A stretch of DNA of 41,223 nucleotides, taken from a virus. Each line of letters opens with the position of its first letter. Position 1 is the first letter of the stretch. Under the pieces are notes generated by a model that saw only the letters and a list, made by a program, of their open reading frames with translations, was not told the origin of the DNA and made no database searches. This document shows positions 7,260 through 14,547 of the stretch, piece by piece. A program made the translations under genes and the position numbers. The DNA is taken from positions 1-41,223 of the IMG/VR virus record IMGVR_UViG_3300028394_003304; one strand, 5' to 3'.

Positions 7260-7589
7260 ATGACATTAATTATTATCATCTTGATTGTTGTTAGTTTGTT
7301 AGTAATCTATGGAATTACTGATAAATTGGTCTCACCAAAAGAAAAAGCTGAAGAAACTATTGAGCACGGGATTAAAAAATTAAAACCTTCTAAACCAGCT
7401 AAAAAGAACAAGCCTGCTATAAGTCCGGCTACACCAGGATCGGGAAACCCTTTTGGTAAAATTGAATCACCTTCCGCATCAGTTGTTACGGAGCCTGTTA
7501 AAATTGCACCTAAACCTAAATCTAAAAAAGCAGCTGCTAAGAAATCTAAAAAGCCAAAAAATGATGGTGATCAGTTATTACATAGCTAA
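7260..7589 (+). CDS. membrane-anchored, Lys/Pro/Ala-rich protein, 109 aa
   Basis: Residues 1-20 (L-I-I-I-I-L-I-V-V-S-L-L-V-I-Y-G-I) form one membrane helix. The remainder is low-complexity, rich in K, P, A and S, with K-A-A-A-K-K-S-K-K-P near the end, so a disordered basic tail. The tail may bind nucleic acid or acidic polymer. Own putative late promoter upstream and terminator downstream, so a monocistronic unit. No family recognised. Confidence 0.65.
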   Translation: MTLIIIILIVVSLLVIYGITDKLVSPKEKAEETIEHGIKKLKPSKPAKKNKPAISPATPGSGNPFGKIESPSASVVTEPVKIAPKPKSKKAAAKKSKKPKNDGDQLLHS

Positions 7590-7606
7590 TTAACTAGAAG
7601 CCATTA

Positions 7607-7646
7607 CAAAAAATCTTATTCTAATTTTAGAATGAGATTTTTTTTT
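7607..7646 (+). terminator. intrinsic terminator
   Basis: AAAAATCTTATTCTAA and TTAGAATGAGATTTTT form a long stem (one T-G pair) followed by T residues. Confidence 0.75.
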
Positions 7647-7652
7647 GCTAAA

Positions 7653-7684
7653 TTTTTTTATACCGTTAATCCAGATTACTTTTG
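7653..7684 (+). promoter_or_regulatory. Bacteroidota-type promoter, T7-N17-TACTTTTG
   Basis: T run 7653-7659, 17 nt, TACTTTTG at 7677-7684. Precedes the 7708-8615 pair. Confidence 0.75.
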
Positions 7685-7707
7685 GAGAAACATTAATAAA
7701 AATAGAT

Positions 7708-8244
7708 ATGAATCTTAGAAGAACACGAAAAAGAATTAAGATCACCTTTGCCAAGTTCAATAGAGCTGTAACTAAGAGTTTTTGGAAAATTAGTGCTTCC
7801 AAAAGTAAAAATGACCGGATGGTTATAAAGATCGTCGGAACTCTATTACAGAATAATGAGACCAGTGTACACTATGCACCTAATTCTTCCAGAATCTATC
7901 TTCACACAAAAGATAGAAAGTATATAGTTTCCTTCGATCGTTATTCAATTAAGATCACTAACCATAGATTCTTTTTTAGCACAAATCTTCGTGATCCTGT
8001 TGGTGACGAGCTTATAAAATTGGCCACCGATAGATTAGAGAAAGATCTTATGAAGCTGGATGCTGAAGTTAATTATAACGAGGATACCTTTCTGAACGAG
8101 GTTTATTCCACGGTCAAGAGAAAAAATAGCATTTCGTTAGCAAGCAAAATTCGTGCAGCAGCTAAGGAAAAATCCATAGGAGATATCTACAAAAGCGAAT
8201 TCTTTAATATACCATTACCAATAGAAAAAATAGAAGCAAATTGA
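7708..8244 (+). CDS. basic protein of unknown function, 178 aa
   Basis: The ATG at 7708 follows the promoter -7 box by 23 nt; an upstream in-frame start at 7645 would precede the promoter. The N terminus is strongly basic (MNLRRTRKRIKITFAKFNR), the middle is beta-rich with Y-A-P-N-S-S-R-I-Y-L-H-T-K-D-R-K-Y, and the C-terminal third is helical. No family recognised. Its TGA stop overlaps the TTG start of methylglyoxal synthase, so the two are probably translated together. Confidence 0.65.
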   Translation: MNLRRTRKRIKITFAKFNRAVTKSFWKISASKSKNDRMVIKIVGTLLQNNETSVHYAPNSSRIYLHTKDRKYIVSFDRYSIKITNHRFFFSTNLRDPVGDELIKLATDRLEKDLMKLDAEVNYNEDTFLNEVYSTVKRKNSISLASKIRAAAKEKSIGDIYKSEFFNIPLPIEKIEAN

Positions 8245-8615
8245 GAATAGCAGTAATTGCACACGATAACAAGAAGGCTGACATGGTTGCCTTCATAATG
8301 AAGAGATTGAATTTCTTTTCCGGAGTAGAAATAGTTTCAACCGGTACCACAGGTCAGCATATAGAACATGCAGGTTTGGATGTAGATAGGAAAAAATCAG
8401 GACCAAGAGGTGGAGATGCACAGATAGCAAGTGAACTTGTCGATGGTAAGATAGATGCCGTTCTATTTTTCATGGATCCGCTAACTTCGCATGCTCATGA
8501 GGTTGATGTACAGATGCTTCTTAGACTATGCAATGTTTACAATATACCAATAGCTACAAATTATGCAACCGCAAAGCTACTGGTTGACTCGATAAAAATT
8601 AATATAAAGGAATGA
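8241..8615 (+). CDS. mgsA: methylglyoxal synthase
   Basis: 124 aa. Converts dihydroxyacetone phosphate to methylglyoxal and phosphate, bypassing lower glycolysis. The fold opens with I-A-V-I-A-H-D-N-K-K (His8), then S-T-G-T-T-G for phosphate binding, S-G-P-R-G-G-D (Asp59), L-F-F-M-D-P-L-T (Asp79), H-A-H-E-V-D-V (His86, Asp89) and L-C-N-V-Y-N-I-P-I-A-T-N. These correspond to His19, Asp71, Asp91, His98 and Asp101 of the E. coli enzyme with the same spacing among the last four, so it should be active. It is slightly shorter than the 152-aa E. coli protein. The start is TTG, overlapping the previous stop as TTGA. The presence in a phage is unusual; relief of phosphate limitation or toxicity to competitors are guesses. 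Confidence 0.93.
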   Translation: MRIAVIAHDNKKADMVAFIMKRLNFFSGVEIVSTGTTGQHIEHAGLDVDRKKSGPRGGDAQIASELVDGKIDAVLFFMDPLTSHAHEVDVQMLLRLCNVYNIPIATNYATAKLLVDSIKINIKE

Positions 8616-8715
8616 TGATAATATTTCAATCATTCGGTTGTCATGAATATTTATTTTTTTGTAAAAGATGAAATATAAAGCTTTCTTTCCGATAGAATTC
8701 ATATAAACCAAAACA

Positions 8716-9492
8716 ATGAAAACATTCTTTAAACCATCTGAGGCAATTAAATGGACCAAGGAGAGATTATTTAACCATGGTTACACTGTTAAAACTGAAA
8801 AGTGGCAGGGTATAGATTCACCTGATGACATGTGGGAAGTAATGAATCACTCATTCCAATTTTTCACACCACATACAATTGATGAGTTAGTAAGTGAAAT
8901 TAGGCCTAATATTCCTTGGGCTGACGATCATTTCCAGGAAAGAATCGGAGGACTTCCTCTGAATCCACCACCGTCCCATGAATGGTGGCCTTATGCACAA
9001 AAGAATAATGAGCAATTTGGTGGACATGCCAAATTCTCACACACATACCCAGAAAGAATATGGCCAAAGTTTGTTTCCGAAGAACCAAATAGCAAATTAT
9101 CAGGTATCAGATTCGATTATGGTGATTTCGGCGATGTTATAAATCTGATACAAAGAGAACCTTTCACCAGACAGGCATTTTTACCGATATGGTTTCCTGA
9201 AGACACAGGTACTGTTCATGGCGAACGTGTACCCTGTACAATAGGTTACCATTTTATAAGACGTGGTGAGAATTTGCACATTGTTTATTATATTAGATCA
9301 TGCGATTATATAAGGCATTTCAGAGATGATGTTTATATGGCTTGCAGAAAGCTAATGTATGTTTTAGATACATTAAAGGAAAGAGATCCGGAAAGATGGG
9401 ATCACGTTAAACCCGGATATTTTGCGATGCACATAATATCACTGCATTGTTTTAATAGCGAAAAGGGAATATTAAAACAATCAAATTTATAA
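8716..9492 (+). CDS. thymidylate synthase-superfamily enzyme, dCMP-hydroxymethylase-like
   Basis: 258 aa. The second half follows thymidylate synthase closely: F-T-R-Q-A-F-L-P-I-W-F-P-E-D, where synthases have S-R-R-(x)4-W-N-P-E-D; then the catalytic cysteine in V-P-C-T-I-G-Y; then R-S-C-D-Y-(x)6-D-D-V-Y-M-A-C, where synthases have R-S-x-D-(x)6-F-N-I-A; and a late M-H-I-I-S-L-H-C-F. The base-reading Asn of synthases is Asp here, as in dCMP hydroxymethylases, which favours dCMP over dUMP. Role inferred: hydroxymethylation (or methylation) of dCMP for modified phage DNA. The first 80 residues are less like the family. No deaminase or dCTPase partner is in the window. Confidence 0.75.
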   Translation: MKTFFKPSEAIKWTKERLFNHGYTVKTEKWQGIDSPDDMWEVMNHSFQFFTPHTIDELVSEIRPNIPWADDHFQERIGGLPLNPPPSHEWWPYAQKNNEQFGGHAKFSHTYPERIWPKFVSEEPNSKLSGIRFDYGDFGDVINLIQREPFTRQAFLPIWFPEDTGTVHGERVPCTIGYHFIRRGENLHIVYYIRSCDYIRHFRDDVYMACRKLMYVLDTLKERDPERWDHVKPGYFAMHIISLHCFNSEKGILKQSNL

Positions 9493-9493
9493 T

Positions 9494-9646
9494 ATGGAGG
9501 ACACAAGAAATTATATCATCGAAAGAATGATCACCATCGGGAAAGAAACACCCAATGATTTCGAATTTGGTAATAAGATGCGAGTCTTAATAAAAGAAAT
9601 ATCGGAAAAATCCGATCGGTCCGTAGAGGAGATAGAAAAAATATAA
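9494..9646 (+). CDS. small helical protein, 50 aa
   Basis: Starts 1 nt after the previous stop (TAATATGG). Sequence M-E-D-T-R-N-Y-I-I-E-R-M-I-T-I-G-K-E at the start and a charged helix to the end. No motif. Real status rests on tight spacing and good length for a gap of about 180 nt. Confidence 0.55.
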   Translation: MEDTRNYIIERMITIGKETPNDFEFGNKMRVLIKEISEKSDRSVEEIEKI

Positions 9647-9670
9647 TACAACAAGAAATAAAATTATAAT

Positions 9671-9949
9671 ATGAACATAGAGGAAAGAGAATTCAAAGTC
9701 ATAAGAGAACCATCGGATAGTCTAAAGCTTCACTATGAAAAAATGTACGGAAGAAATCAGAACAAATTCATAAGAAGATCTAAACTCGATATGAGTCATC
9801 TTGGTAAAGAATTTTTACACGAGGATAAGGTTTTGAAATTAATCGGATCAGTAGATGCTTTACTTATGTTGGTTGTCGACGTTAATGATAATAAATACTA
9901 CAGAATCCATTCTGATATAGTAACGGAGGGTATATTAAATAAAATATAA
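9671..9949 (+). CDS. hypothetical protein, 92 aa
   Basis: Hydrophilic N-terminal half with basic patches (N-K-F-I-R-R-S-K-L-D) and a compact C-terminal half with L-L-M-L-V-V-D-V-N-D-N-K-Y-Y. No family recognised. It lies in a run of small same-strand genes after the dCMP-type enzyme. Confidence 0.6.
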   Translation: MNIEEREFKVIREPSDSLKLHYEKMYGRNQNKFIRRSKLDMSHLGKEFLHEDKVLKLIGSVDALLMLVVDVNDNKYYRIHSDIVTEGILNKI

Positions 9950-9952
9950 GGT

Positions 9953-10177
9953 TTGTTAGAATATTACGTAAAATCATATGGTCCTAAGTCTCATATAGCT
10001 GTATGTGAAATTATATCAATGTTTGGTATAGAAATACTAACAGATTCTTTCGGAGATATTGAATTGGACGGATATTATGGATTCTTTCACATTAAAAGCG
10101 ATAATGAGGGATTCGATATACTATCAGACTTCCCCGAGGTTACAACAGAAATTCCACAAGGAAAAATACTTCGATAA
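9953..10177 (+). CDS. hypothetical protein with TTG start, 74 aa
   Basis: TTG at 9953, 3 nt after the previous stop and preceded by AAGG. The chain (L-E-Y-Y-V-K-S-Y-G-P-K-S-H-I at the start) looks like a small alpha/beta domain, with aromatic residues conserved in spacing at the middle (D-G-Y-Y-G-F-F-H-I). No ATG is available in frame near the start. Function unknown. Confidence 0.55.
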   Translation: MLEYYVKSYGPKSHIAVCEIISMFGIEILTDSFGDIELDGYYGFFHIKSDNEGFDILSDFPEVTTEIPQGKILR

Positions 10178-10223
10178 TAAAATTAATAACCTCTTTTTTT
10201 AATCTTTCATTAGGGAGCCTTGT

Positions 10224-10232
10224 GATATATAG
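10224..10232 (+). promoter_or_regulatory. putative late promoter, GATATATAG
   Basis: One mismatch from GATATATAA; 47 nt before the ATG at 10280. The leader is longer than usual for this motif. Confidence 0.35.
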
Positions 10233-10279
10233 TACAATTACATCTTTTGGGAGTTGGGCAAAATTAACCAAAGGAAATA

Positions 10280-10663
10280 ATGGACGAAAAAGATACAACA
10301 CAAACGCTTCTGATGAAGCAGATATTAGACGAGCTATCTCGGCTAAAATCTAATATGCCTAATGGTGAGCTTAAACACCTGCAGGATGGAATAGAAGGAC
10401 TTAGATTGGATCAGAAATCACTTAAGGATGATATCTCAGATATCAAAAAGAAACTGCTAGATCCTGATGACGGGGTTATCGTTAAAGTTAACGAAAACAC
10501 CAAATTCAGAATCCAGGAGGAAGACAGGTACGAAGACTATCTGCAGTTCAACAGCGACATAAAGGAATTAAAAAATTGGCAAAGTGGCGTAAATAAAGCG
10601 CTATGGATACTATTTGCTGCAATAATAGCTATTTCACTTAAAGTTATATTTGGGGTTGGCTAG
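10280..10663 (+). CDS. coiled-coil protein with C-terminal membrane anchor, 127 aa
   Basis: Heptad-like stretch over about residues 8-60 (L-M-K-Q-I-L-D-E-L-S-R-L-K-S), a linker, then a membrane helix A-L-W-I-L-F-A-A-I-I-A-I-S at about 109-122 with only a few residues after it. This layout is like XhlA-type haemolysin-associated phage proteins and other tail-anchored lysis accessories, but sequence support is weak. It starts an operon of four small genes. Confidence 0.65.
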   Translation: MDEKDTTQTLLMKQILDELSRLKSNMPNGELKHLQDGIEGLRLDQKSLKDDISDIKKKLLDPDDGVIVKVNENTKFRIQEEDRYEDYLQFNSDIKELKNWQSGVNKALWILFAAIIAISLKVIFGVG

Positions 10664-10687
10664 AGCCCTTTAAAATTAAAATAAATC

Positions 10688-10978
10688 ATGGAAGAGGGAT
10701 CCTTTAAAGAATTTATGGATCTGAAAGATCAGAATCATCTTTTCTTGGGTGATTTAATCTATAAAAAGGTGAAGTATGCCATACTAGAAAACCTCGATAA
10801 AGCTGTACTTTTCACCATGTTCCCGGGAGATTCTGATTCTAGCTCACAGGGCGTTATATTCACACTCAATAAGGAACAATTTCCCCAATTTTTAAATAGT
10901 TATCTGAGAAGATGCGAATTAGAGGAACTATATGAGGTGTGCTTAGAGATATTGGATCTCTATGAACTTTCAGCCTAA
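10688..10978 (+). CDS. small protein, 96 aa, first of three related-looking genes
   Basis: Begins M-E-E-G-S-F-K-E-F-M-D-L, ends with L-R-R-C-E-L-E-E-L-Y-E-V-C-L-E-I-L-D-L-Y. The C-terminal helix with a Cys and E-L-Y-E-V-C is similar in pattern to the next two genes. Function unknown. Overlaps the next gene by 17 nt. Confidence 0.6.
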   Translation: MEEGSFKEFMDLKDQNHLFLGDLIYKKVKYAILENLDKAVLFTMFPGDSDSSSQGVIFTLNKEQFPQFLNSYLRRCELEELYEVCLEILDLYELSA

Positions 10979-11228
10979 CTTTTACACATATAACGTGAAG
11001 ATGAAAAAGGAGGATAAAAAAGTATACGATTCCGCATTATCTGATTATTCAATTATAATTAGAAATGGTGGAAATTCACTAGACCAGATTAAAGATTGCA
11101 TAAAGGTACTCGAATATTTTGAGGACTATGAAAAATGTAAGGATCTACTTGAAATATTAAAGGCATATCAGGCTAAAAGAAATAATAGCGAAACGGGATT
11201 AAATCCGGATGGAAAGAAAACTAAATAG
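10962..11228 (+). CDS. small protein, 88 aa, second of three related-looking genes
   Basis: Central segment L-E-Y-F-E-D-Y-E-K-C-K-D-L-L-E-I-L recurs in altered form in the next gene. Mostly helical and charged. Start at 10962 overlaps the previous gene by 17 nt; M at codon 13 (10998) is an alternative. Unknown function. Confidence 0.6.
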   Translation: MNFQPNFYTYNVKMKKEDKKVYDSALSDYSIIIRNGGNSLDQIKDCIKVLEYFEDYEKCKDLLEILKAYQAKRNNSETGLNPDGKKTK

Positions 11229-11472
11229 ACAGATTTTTGAAAATGCAATAGAGAGCATGAAGAAATACGGCAAAGACAGTATGATGTCACCCCGTATATT
11301 TTCTAAGCGCCATGGCATTAAGAATTCATTGTTGGTTTACTATGAGTCCACAGAGGAATTTGAAAAATGTAAATTTGTCATGGAGTTTTTTACTGAACTA
11401 GAAACACACATAATAGAGATGTCGGATAATGAATCAGTTGGCGCAACTGGTGAATTTGAATTAATTAAATAA
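11209..11472 (+). CDS. small protein, 87 aa, third of three related-looking genes
   Basis: Contains Y-Y-E-S-T-E-E-F-E-K-C-K-F-V-M-E-F-F, which aligns with the matching segment of the preceding gene. Overlaps it by 20 nt. A terminator follows. The trio looks like divergent duplicates; function unknown. Confidence 0.6.
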   Translation: MERKLNRQIFENAIESMKKYGKDSMMSPRIFSKRHGIKNSLLVYYESTEEFEKCKFVMEFFTELETHIIEMSDNESVGATGEFELIK

Positions 11473-11489
11473 CAATGTAATACTATATA

Positions 11490-11526
11490 AATAAAGGTTT
11501 GGGATTAATTCTGAAACCTTTATTTT
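11490..11526. terminator. hairpin terminator
   Basis: AATAAAGGTTT and AAACCTTTATT, perfect 11-bp arms with a 13-nt loop, followed by TTGTTG. The T tract is modest, so an RNA-processing hairpin is an alternative. Confidence 0.6.
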
Positions 11527-11571
11527 GTTGATAGATATAAATATAACCATAACCATTAAAGAACATAATAA

Positions 11572-13143
11572 ATGAAGTTTGAAGAATTAACACCTGAACA
11601 AATTTCAGATCTCTCGGAAATTTATTGGAACCGTAACTTAGCATGGGACGAAAGAATGAAACAGCTAAGCCAATATTTGGGAAAATCTGAAAGAACAGTT
11701 CAAAGTTGGGTCTCAAAGTTGGGCATCACTGAAAAGTCTATACAAGAATCACCTGAATTAATAAAAGCAAAGGAGAGAAAGTTTAATAAAAGAAAGAAAA
11801 GATTTATTATAACTTGGGCTCAAAATGACACACCGGTCCACAATGCTTTTGTTTCTAATATAGAGGAGTATGCAAAATTTATAAATGCTGATATCCACGT
11901 AATAGCGGGAAGATATAAAAATCCAACCTCGGTATTTAGTGATCAGGCATATGATACATGGTCTCCACGAATATCACAATATCTGGATGCTAATAGACAT
12001 GAAGTTCATAAACATATGTGGATCATGTCTGATGTTAAGATCCAACCAACCGCAGTAGATCCTATGACTGGACTACAGGGTATGAGCGGGATTAATTCAT
12101 GCGTATTTGGATCACCAAGGGTTCATATGGAAACTATTCCTGTACTAGAGGGAAATATGCCAAAGATGATGATGTCTACAGGAGCATGTACAGTTAAAAA
12201 TTACACAGATTCCAAATCGGGTAAAAAAGGGGAGTTCCACCACACGTTAGGATTTGTTGTTGTCGAGATAAAGGATCAGACTATATTCTTTGCCCGCCAG
12301 GTGACTGCAACGGATGACGGCGATTTCTGCGATCTTTACAATAAGGTTACTTATGATTATGATAATGATATGAGCTCGGTTACTAAGATCGAATCAATCT
12401 CAGCTGCAATACTAGGAGATCTACACTATGGTCAGCATGATGAACGGGTTATTGAAAAAACGCTAGATCTTTTTAAAATCATAAATCCAGAAAACGTTGT
12501 ATTGCATGATGTGTTTGATGGATTATCTATTAATCATCACGAATCGAAAGATCCATTCATACAATACCAAAGAGAACTCGAAGGAACAAACTCGTTAAGG
12601 GGTGAAGTTGATTCGATGCTAGATGGGTTAAAGGATTTTGAAGATTATAATGTAACAATAGTTAGAAGTAATCACGACGATTTTTTAGACAGGTGGCTAA
12701 AAGGAACCGATTGGAGGAAGGCTACGACAATGAAGAATTCCATAGAATATATGGAGTATAGCGCATTGATACTTAAAGGAGCAGCACCAAATGGAGTGAT
12801 ACCCTACTTAATAAATCAAAAATATCCTAAATTCAGGACATTAGGTAGAAGCGATAGCTTTGTTATAAGCGGATGGGAACTTGGACAACACGGTGACATA
12901 GGATCCAGCGGGACTAGAGGTTCTTTATTGCAATTTAGAAAACTAAACACAAAAATAGTGGTTGGACATTATCACTCTCCCGGAAGAAGAGACGGTGCTT
13001 TAGCTGTTGGTACTTCAACCAAACTTAGAGTAAATTATAATATCGGACCCAGTGGATGGCTTCAGTCACATGTTATAATACACCATGACGGTAAAGCACA
13101 GCACATCAATTTCATCAGGGGAGAATACACAACTTTAAAATAA
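11572..13143 (+). CDS. HTH plus calcineurin-like metallophosphoesterase, possible DNA-transfer-type nuclease
   Basis: 523 aa. Residues about 5-50 hold a helix-turn-helix (Q-L-S-Q-Y-L-G-K-S-E-R-T-V-Q-S-W-V). After a beta-rich middle with conserved-looking D-T-W-S-P-R and M-W-I-M-S-D, a metallophosphoesterase core starts near residue 280: L-G-D-L-H-Y-G-Q-H, V-F-D-G-L-S-I-N-H-H, V-R-S-N-H-D-D-F-L, L-G-Q-H-G-D and V-V-G-H-Y-H-S-P-G. These are the di-metal ligands of the family. Phage T5 A1, needed for second-step DNA transfer and host DNA breakdown, is said to have a comparable metal centre; the link is inference. A motif GATATAAATA at 11534-11543, close to the T4 late box TATAAATA, lies about 30 nt upstream of the start. 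Confidence 0.75.
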   Translation: MKFEELTPEQISDLSEIYWNRNLAWDERMKQLSQYLGKSERTVQSWVSKLGITEKSIQESPELIKAKERKFNKRKKRFIITWAQNDTPVHNAFVSNIEEYAKFINADIHVIAGRYKNPTSVFSDQAYDTWSPRISQYLDANRHEVHKHMWIMSDVKIQPTAVDPMTGLQGMSGINSCVFGSPRVHMETIPVLEGNMPKMMMSTGACTVKNYTDSKSGKKGEFHHTLGFVVVEIKDQTIFFARQVTATDDGDFCDLYNKVTYDYDNDMSSVTKIESISAAILGDLHYGQHDERVIEKTLDLFKIINPENVVLHDVFDGLSINHHESKDPFIQYQRELEGTNSLRGEVDSMLDGLKDFEDYNVTIVRSNHDDFLDRWLKGTDWRKATTMKNSIEYMEYSALILKGAAPNGVIPYLINQKYPKFRTLGRSDSFVISGWELGQHGDIGSSGTRGSLLQFRKLNTKIVVGHYHSPGRRDGALAVGTSTKLRVNYNIGPSGWLQSHVIIHHDGKAQHINFIRGEYTTLK

Positions 13144-13151
13144 TAAAAATA

Positions 13152-13755
13152 ATGATAATAAAAAATAATCCGCCTCTTCTTCGCGAGCTAAAGTTTATAG
13201 CTGGTGTTGACGAGGTGGGCTGAAGGCAGAGGATGTCTTAGCGGACCGGTTGTTGCCGCTGCTGTAATATTACCCGATGGATTTAGCGATCCGCGAATAA
13301 AGGACAGCAAAACAATAAAGAGCCCTAAAAAAAGAGAGGAGCTAGCAAGATTGATCATGGACAATGCCATAGCATGGGGTGTTGGTGCAAGTTCACCTCA
13401 GGAGATAGATCAGATAAACATACTTCAGGCAACGTTTCTAGCCATGAGAAGAGCTATAGATGCTTGCTCAGAAAAGCCAGATTTCTTATACATTGATGGG
13501 GATAAATTTCCTGGATATAAGGATGTACCATACGAATGTGTGATCAAGGGGGATTCTAAAATACTACAAATATCAGCAGCATCCATATTAGCGAAAGTTC
13601 ATAGGGATCAGCTTATGCAATCTCTGGACTCCGAATTTCCAAAGTACCTGTGGTCAAGAAATGTAGGATATGGAACAGCTGATCATATTAGCGCTATAAG
13701 AGAGATCGGTATAACAAAGCACCACAGAAAATCATTTTGTCAAAATTTTATATAA
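13152..13755 (+). CDS. rnhB: ribonuclease HII, interrupted by a 7-nt insertion with UGA (candidate recoding)
   Basis: RNase HII cleaves the RNA strand of hybrids. The first frame reads ...F-I-A-G-V-D-E-V-G and meets TGA at 13221. A frame starting at 13228 continues R-G-C-L-S-G-P-V-V-A-A-A-V-I-L and runs intact to 13755, with D-S-K, Y-I-D-G-D, K-G-D-S-K and A-A-S-I-L-A-K-V-H-R-D. Joining the two at GGC gives the family motif D-E-V-G-R-G exactly; the seven bases TGAAGGC (13221-13227) are extra. The catalytic Asp is in the first part, so the second part alone cannot be active. Options: hop from GGC 13218 to GGC 13225; +1 shift at GGC-UGA (adds E-G) aided by the upstream GAGGUGG; a recent mutation; or an assembly error. 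The stop TAA lies next to the following gene. Confidence 0.85.
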
Positions 13756-13760
13756 ATAAT

Positions 13761-14045
13761 ATGGAACAAGAAATAAAAGAAGCGGAAATAGCACAAATCC
13801 AAGAATATGATTTGGCTGAATGGGTTTGTCAGTTTGATAACGAGGACCCGATAATAATTGCATGGAGTAATGATAAGACAAATCCGGGAGAGCTAAACTT
13901 TACGTTGAAAGCGAATTCTGGAAGTACCTTAGTTTTTCAGTCTGATGACGGGAGAAAAAGATTTTCTTTATTCTCCAGAAGCATGTCACAGCAGAGGAGA
14001 GATGAATTGGGATTAGCTTCAGATACGGAAGAAATAAAAAACTAA
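13761..14045 (+). CDS. hypothetical protein, 94 aa
   Basis: ATG at 13761, 5 nt after the RNase HII stop; an earlier in-frame start would lie inside that gene. Contains A-E-W-V-C-Q-F-D-N-E-D-P and a serine-rich C-terminal part. No family recognised. Unit with the preceding and following genes. Confidence 0.6.
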   Translation: MEQEIKEAEIAQIQEYDLAEWVCQFDNEDPIIIAWSNDKTNPGELNFTLKANSGSTLVFQSDDGRKRFSLFSRSMSQQRRDELGLASDTEEIKN

Positions 14046-14046
14046 T

Positions 14047-14502
14047 ATGAGATTCATCTGCGTAGATATTACAGCATTAAACTCGAACAAATCGCTGGAT
14101 TCAGTTTCATCGATAGGTCTTCTAATCGGCGATACAGATAATGAAGATACCGAATTTACCGAGATGAGTGTTATGCAACCGTCCTATACTGTCGATCCGT
14201 TCATGATTGAAACTGCAATATCTGAATTTTCTGATATACTGGATGGAGAGACAGAAAAATATTACGTTGAGAATCTATCGCCAAGAATATACCAATATCT
14301 TGGAGATAATGGCGTATCGTATTCGGATGAGCTTATGATTGTAACAAGTAACATAAAGAATAGACTAAATATGCTCGATAATCTATTCGGAAAATATAAT
14401 GTTGATTATGTTAATTTCCGAGTTGATACTAAGGGAAGAAAATCAGACATATGCAACAGGCAGGCTGAATTATTCCGGAAGTTTTTTAGACTTTTCCTAT
14501 AA
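14047..14502 (+). CDS. hypothetical protein, 151 aa
   Basis: Starts 1 nt after the previous stop. Alpha/beta start M-R-F-I-C-V-D-I-T-A-L-N-S-N, an acidic middle and a basic C-terminal helix (E-L-F-R-K-F-F-R-L-F-L). No recognised motif. Confidence 0.6.
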   Translation: MRFICVDITALNSNKSLDSVSSIGLLIGDTDNEDTEFTEMSVMQPSYTVDPFMIETAISEFSDILDGETEKYYVENLSPRIYQYLGDNGVSYSDELMIVTSNIKNRLNMLDNLFGKYNVDYVNFRVDTKGRKSDICNRQAELFRKFFRLFL

Positions 14503-14518
14503 AGTCAATTATTTTTTT

Positions 14519-14527
14519 GGTATATAG
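14519..14527 (+). promoter_or_regulatory. putative late promoter variant, GGTATATAG
   Basis: Two mismatches from GATATATAA, about 20 nt before the ATG at 14548. Weak. Confidence 0.3.
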
Positions 14528-14547
14528 TCTAAAAAAATTCTAAAAAA

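Noticed and set aside
8650-8700. T7-N17 promoter before the dCMP-type enzyme
   Set aside because: The sequence at the required distance does not match TAnnTTTG.
13152-13223. UGA read as tryptophan (alternative genetic code) to explain the RNase HII break
   Set aside because: Reading through in the same frame reaches TAG a few codons later and does not reach the downstream frame; other genes here end in TGA.
13204-13755. RNase HII starting at GTG/TTG near 13204 as a complete protein
   Set aside because: This start loses the G-V-D-E catalytic motif, which is present in the other frame immediately upstream.
14510-14535. T7-N17 promoter before the 149-aa gene
   Set aside because: The T run is present but no TAnnTTTG follows at 17 nt; only the TATATA-type motif remains.
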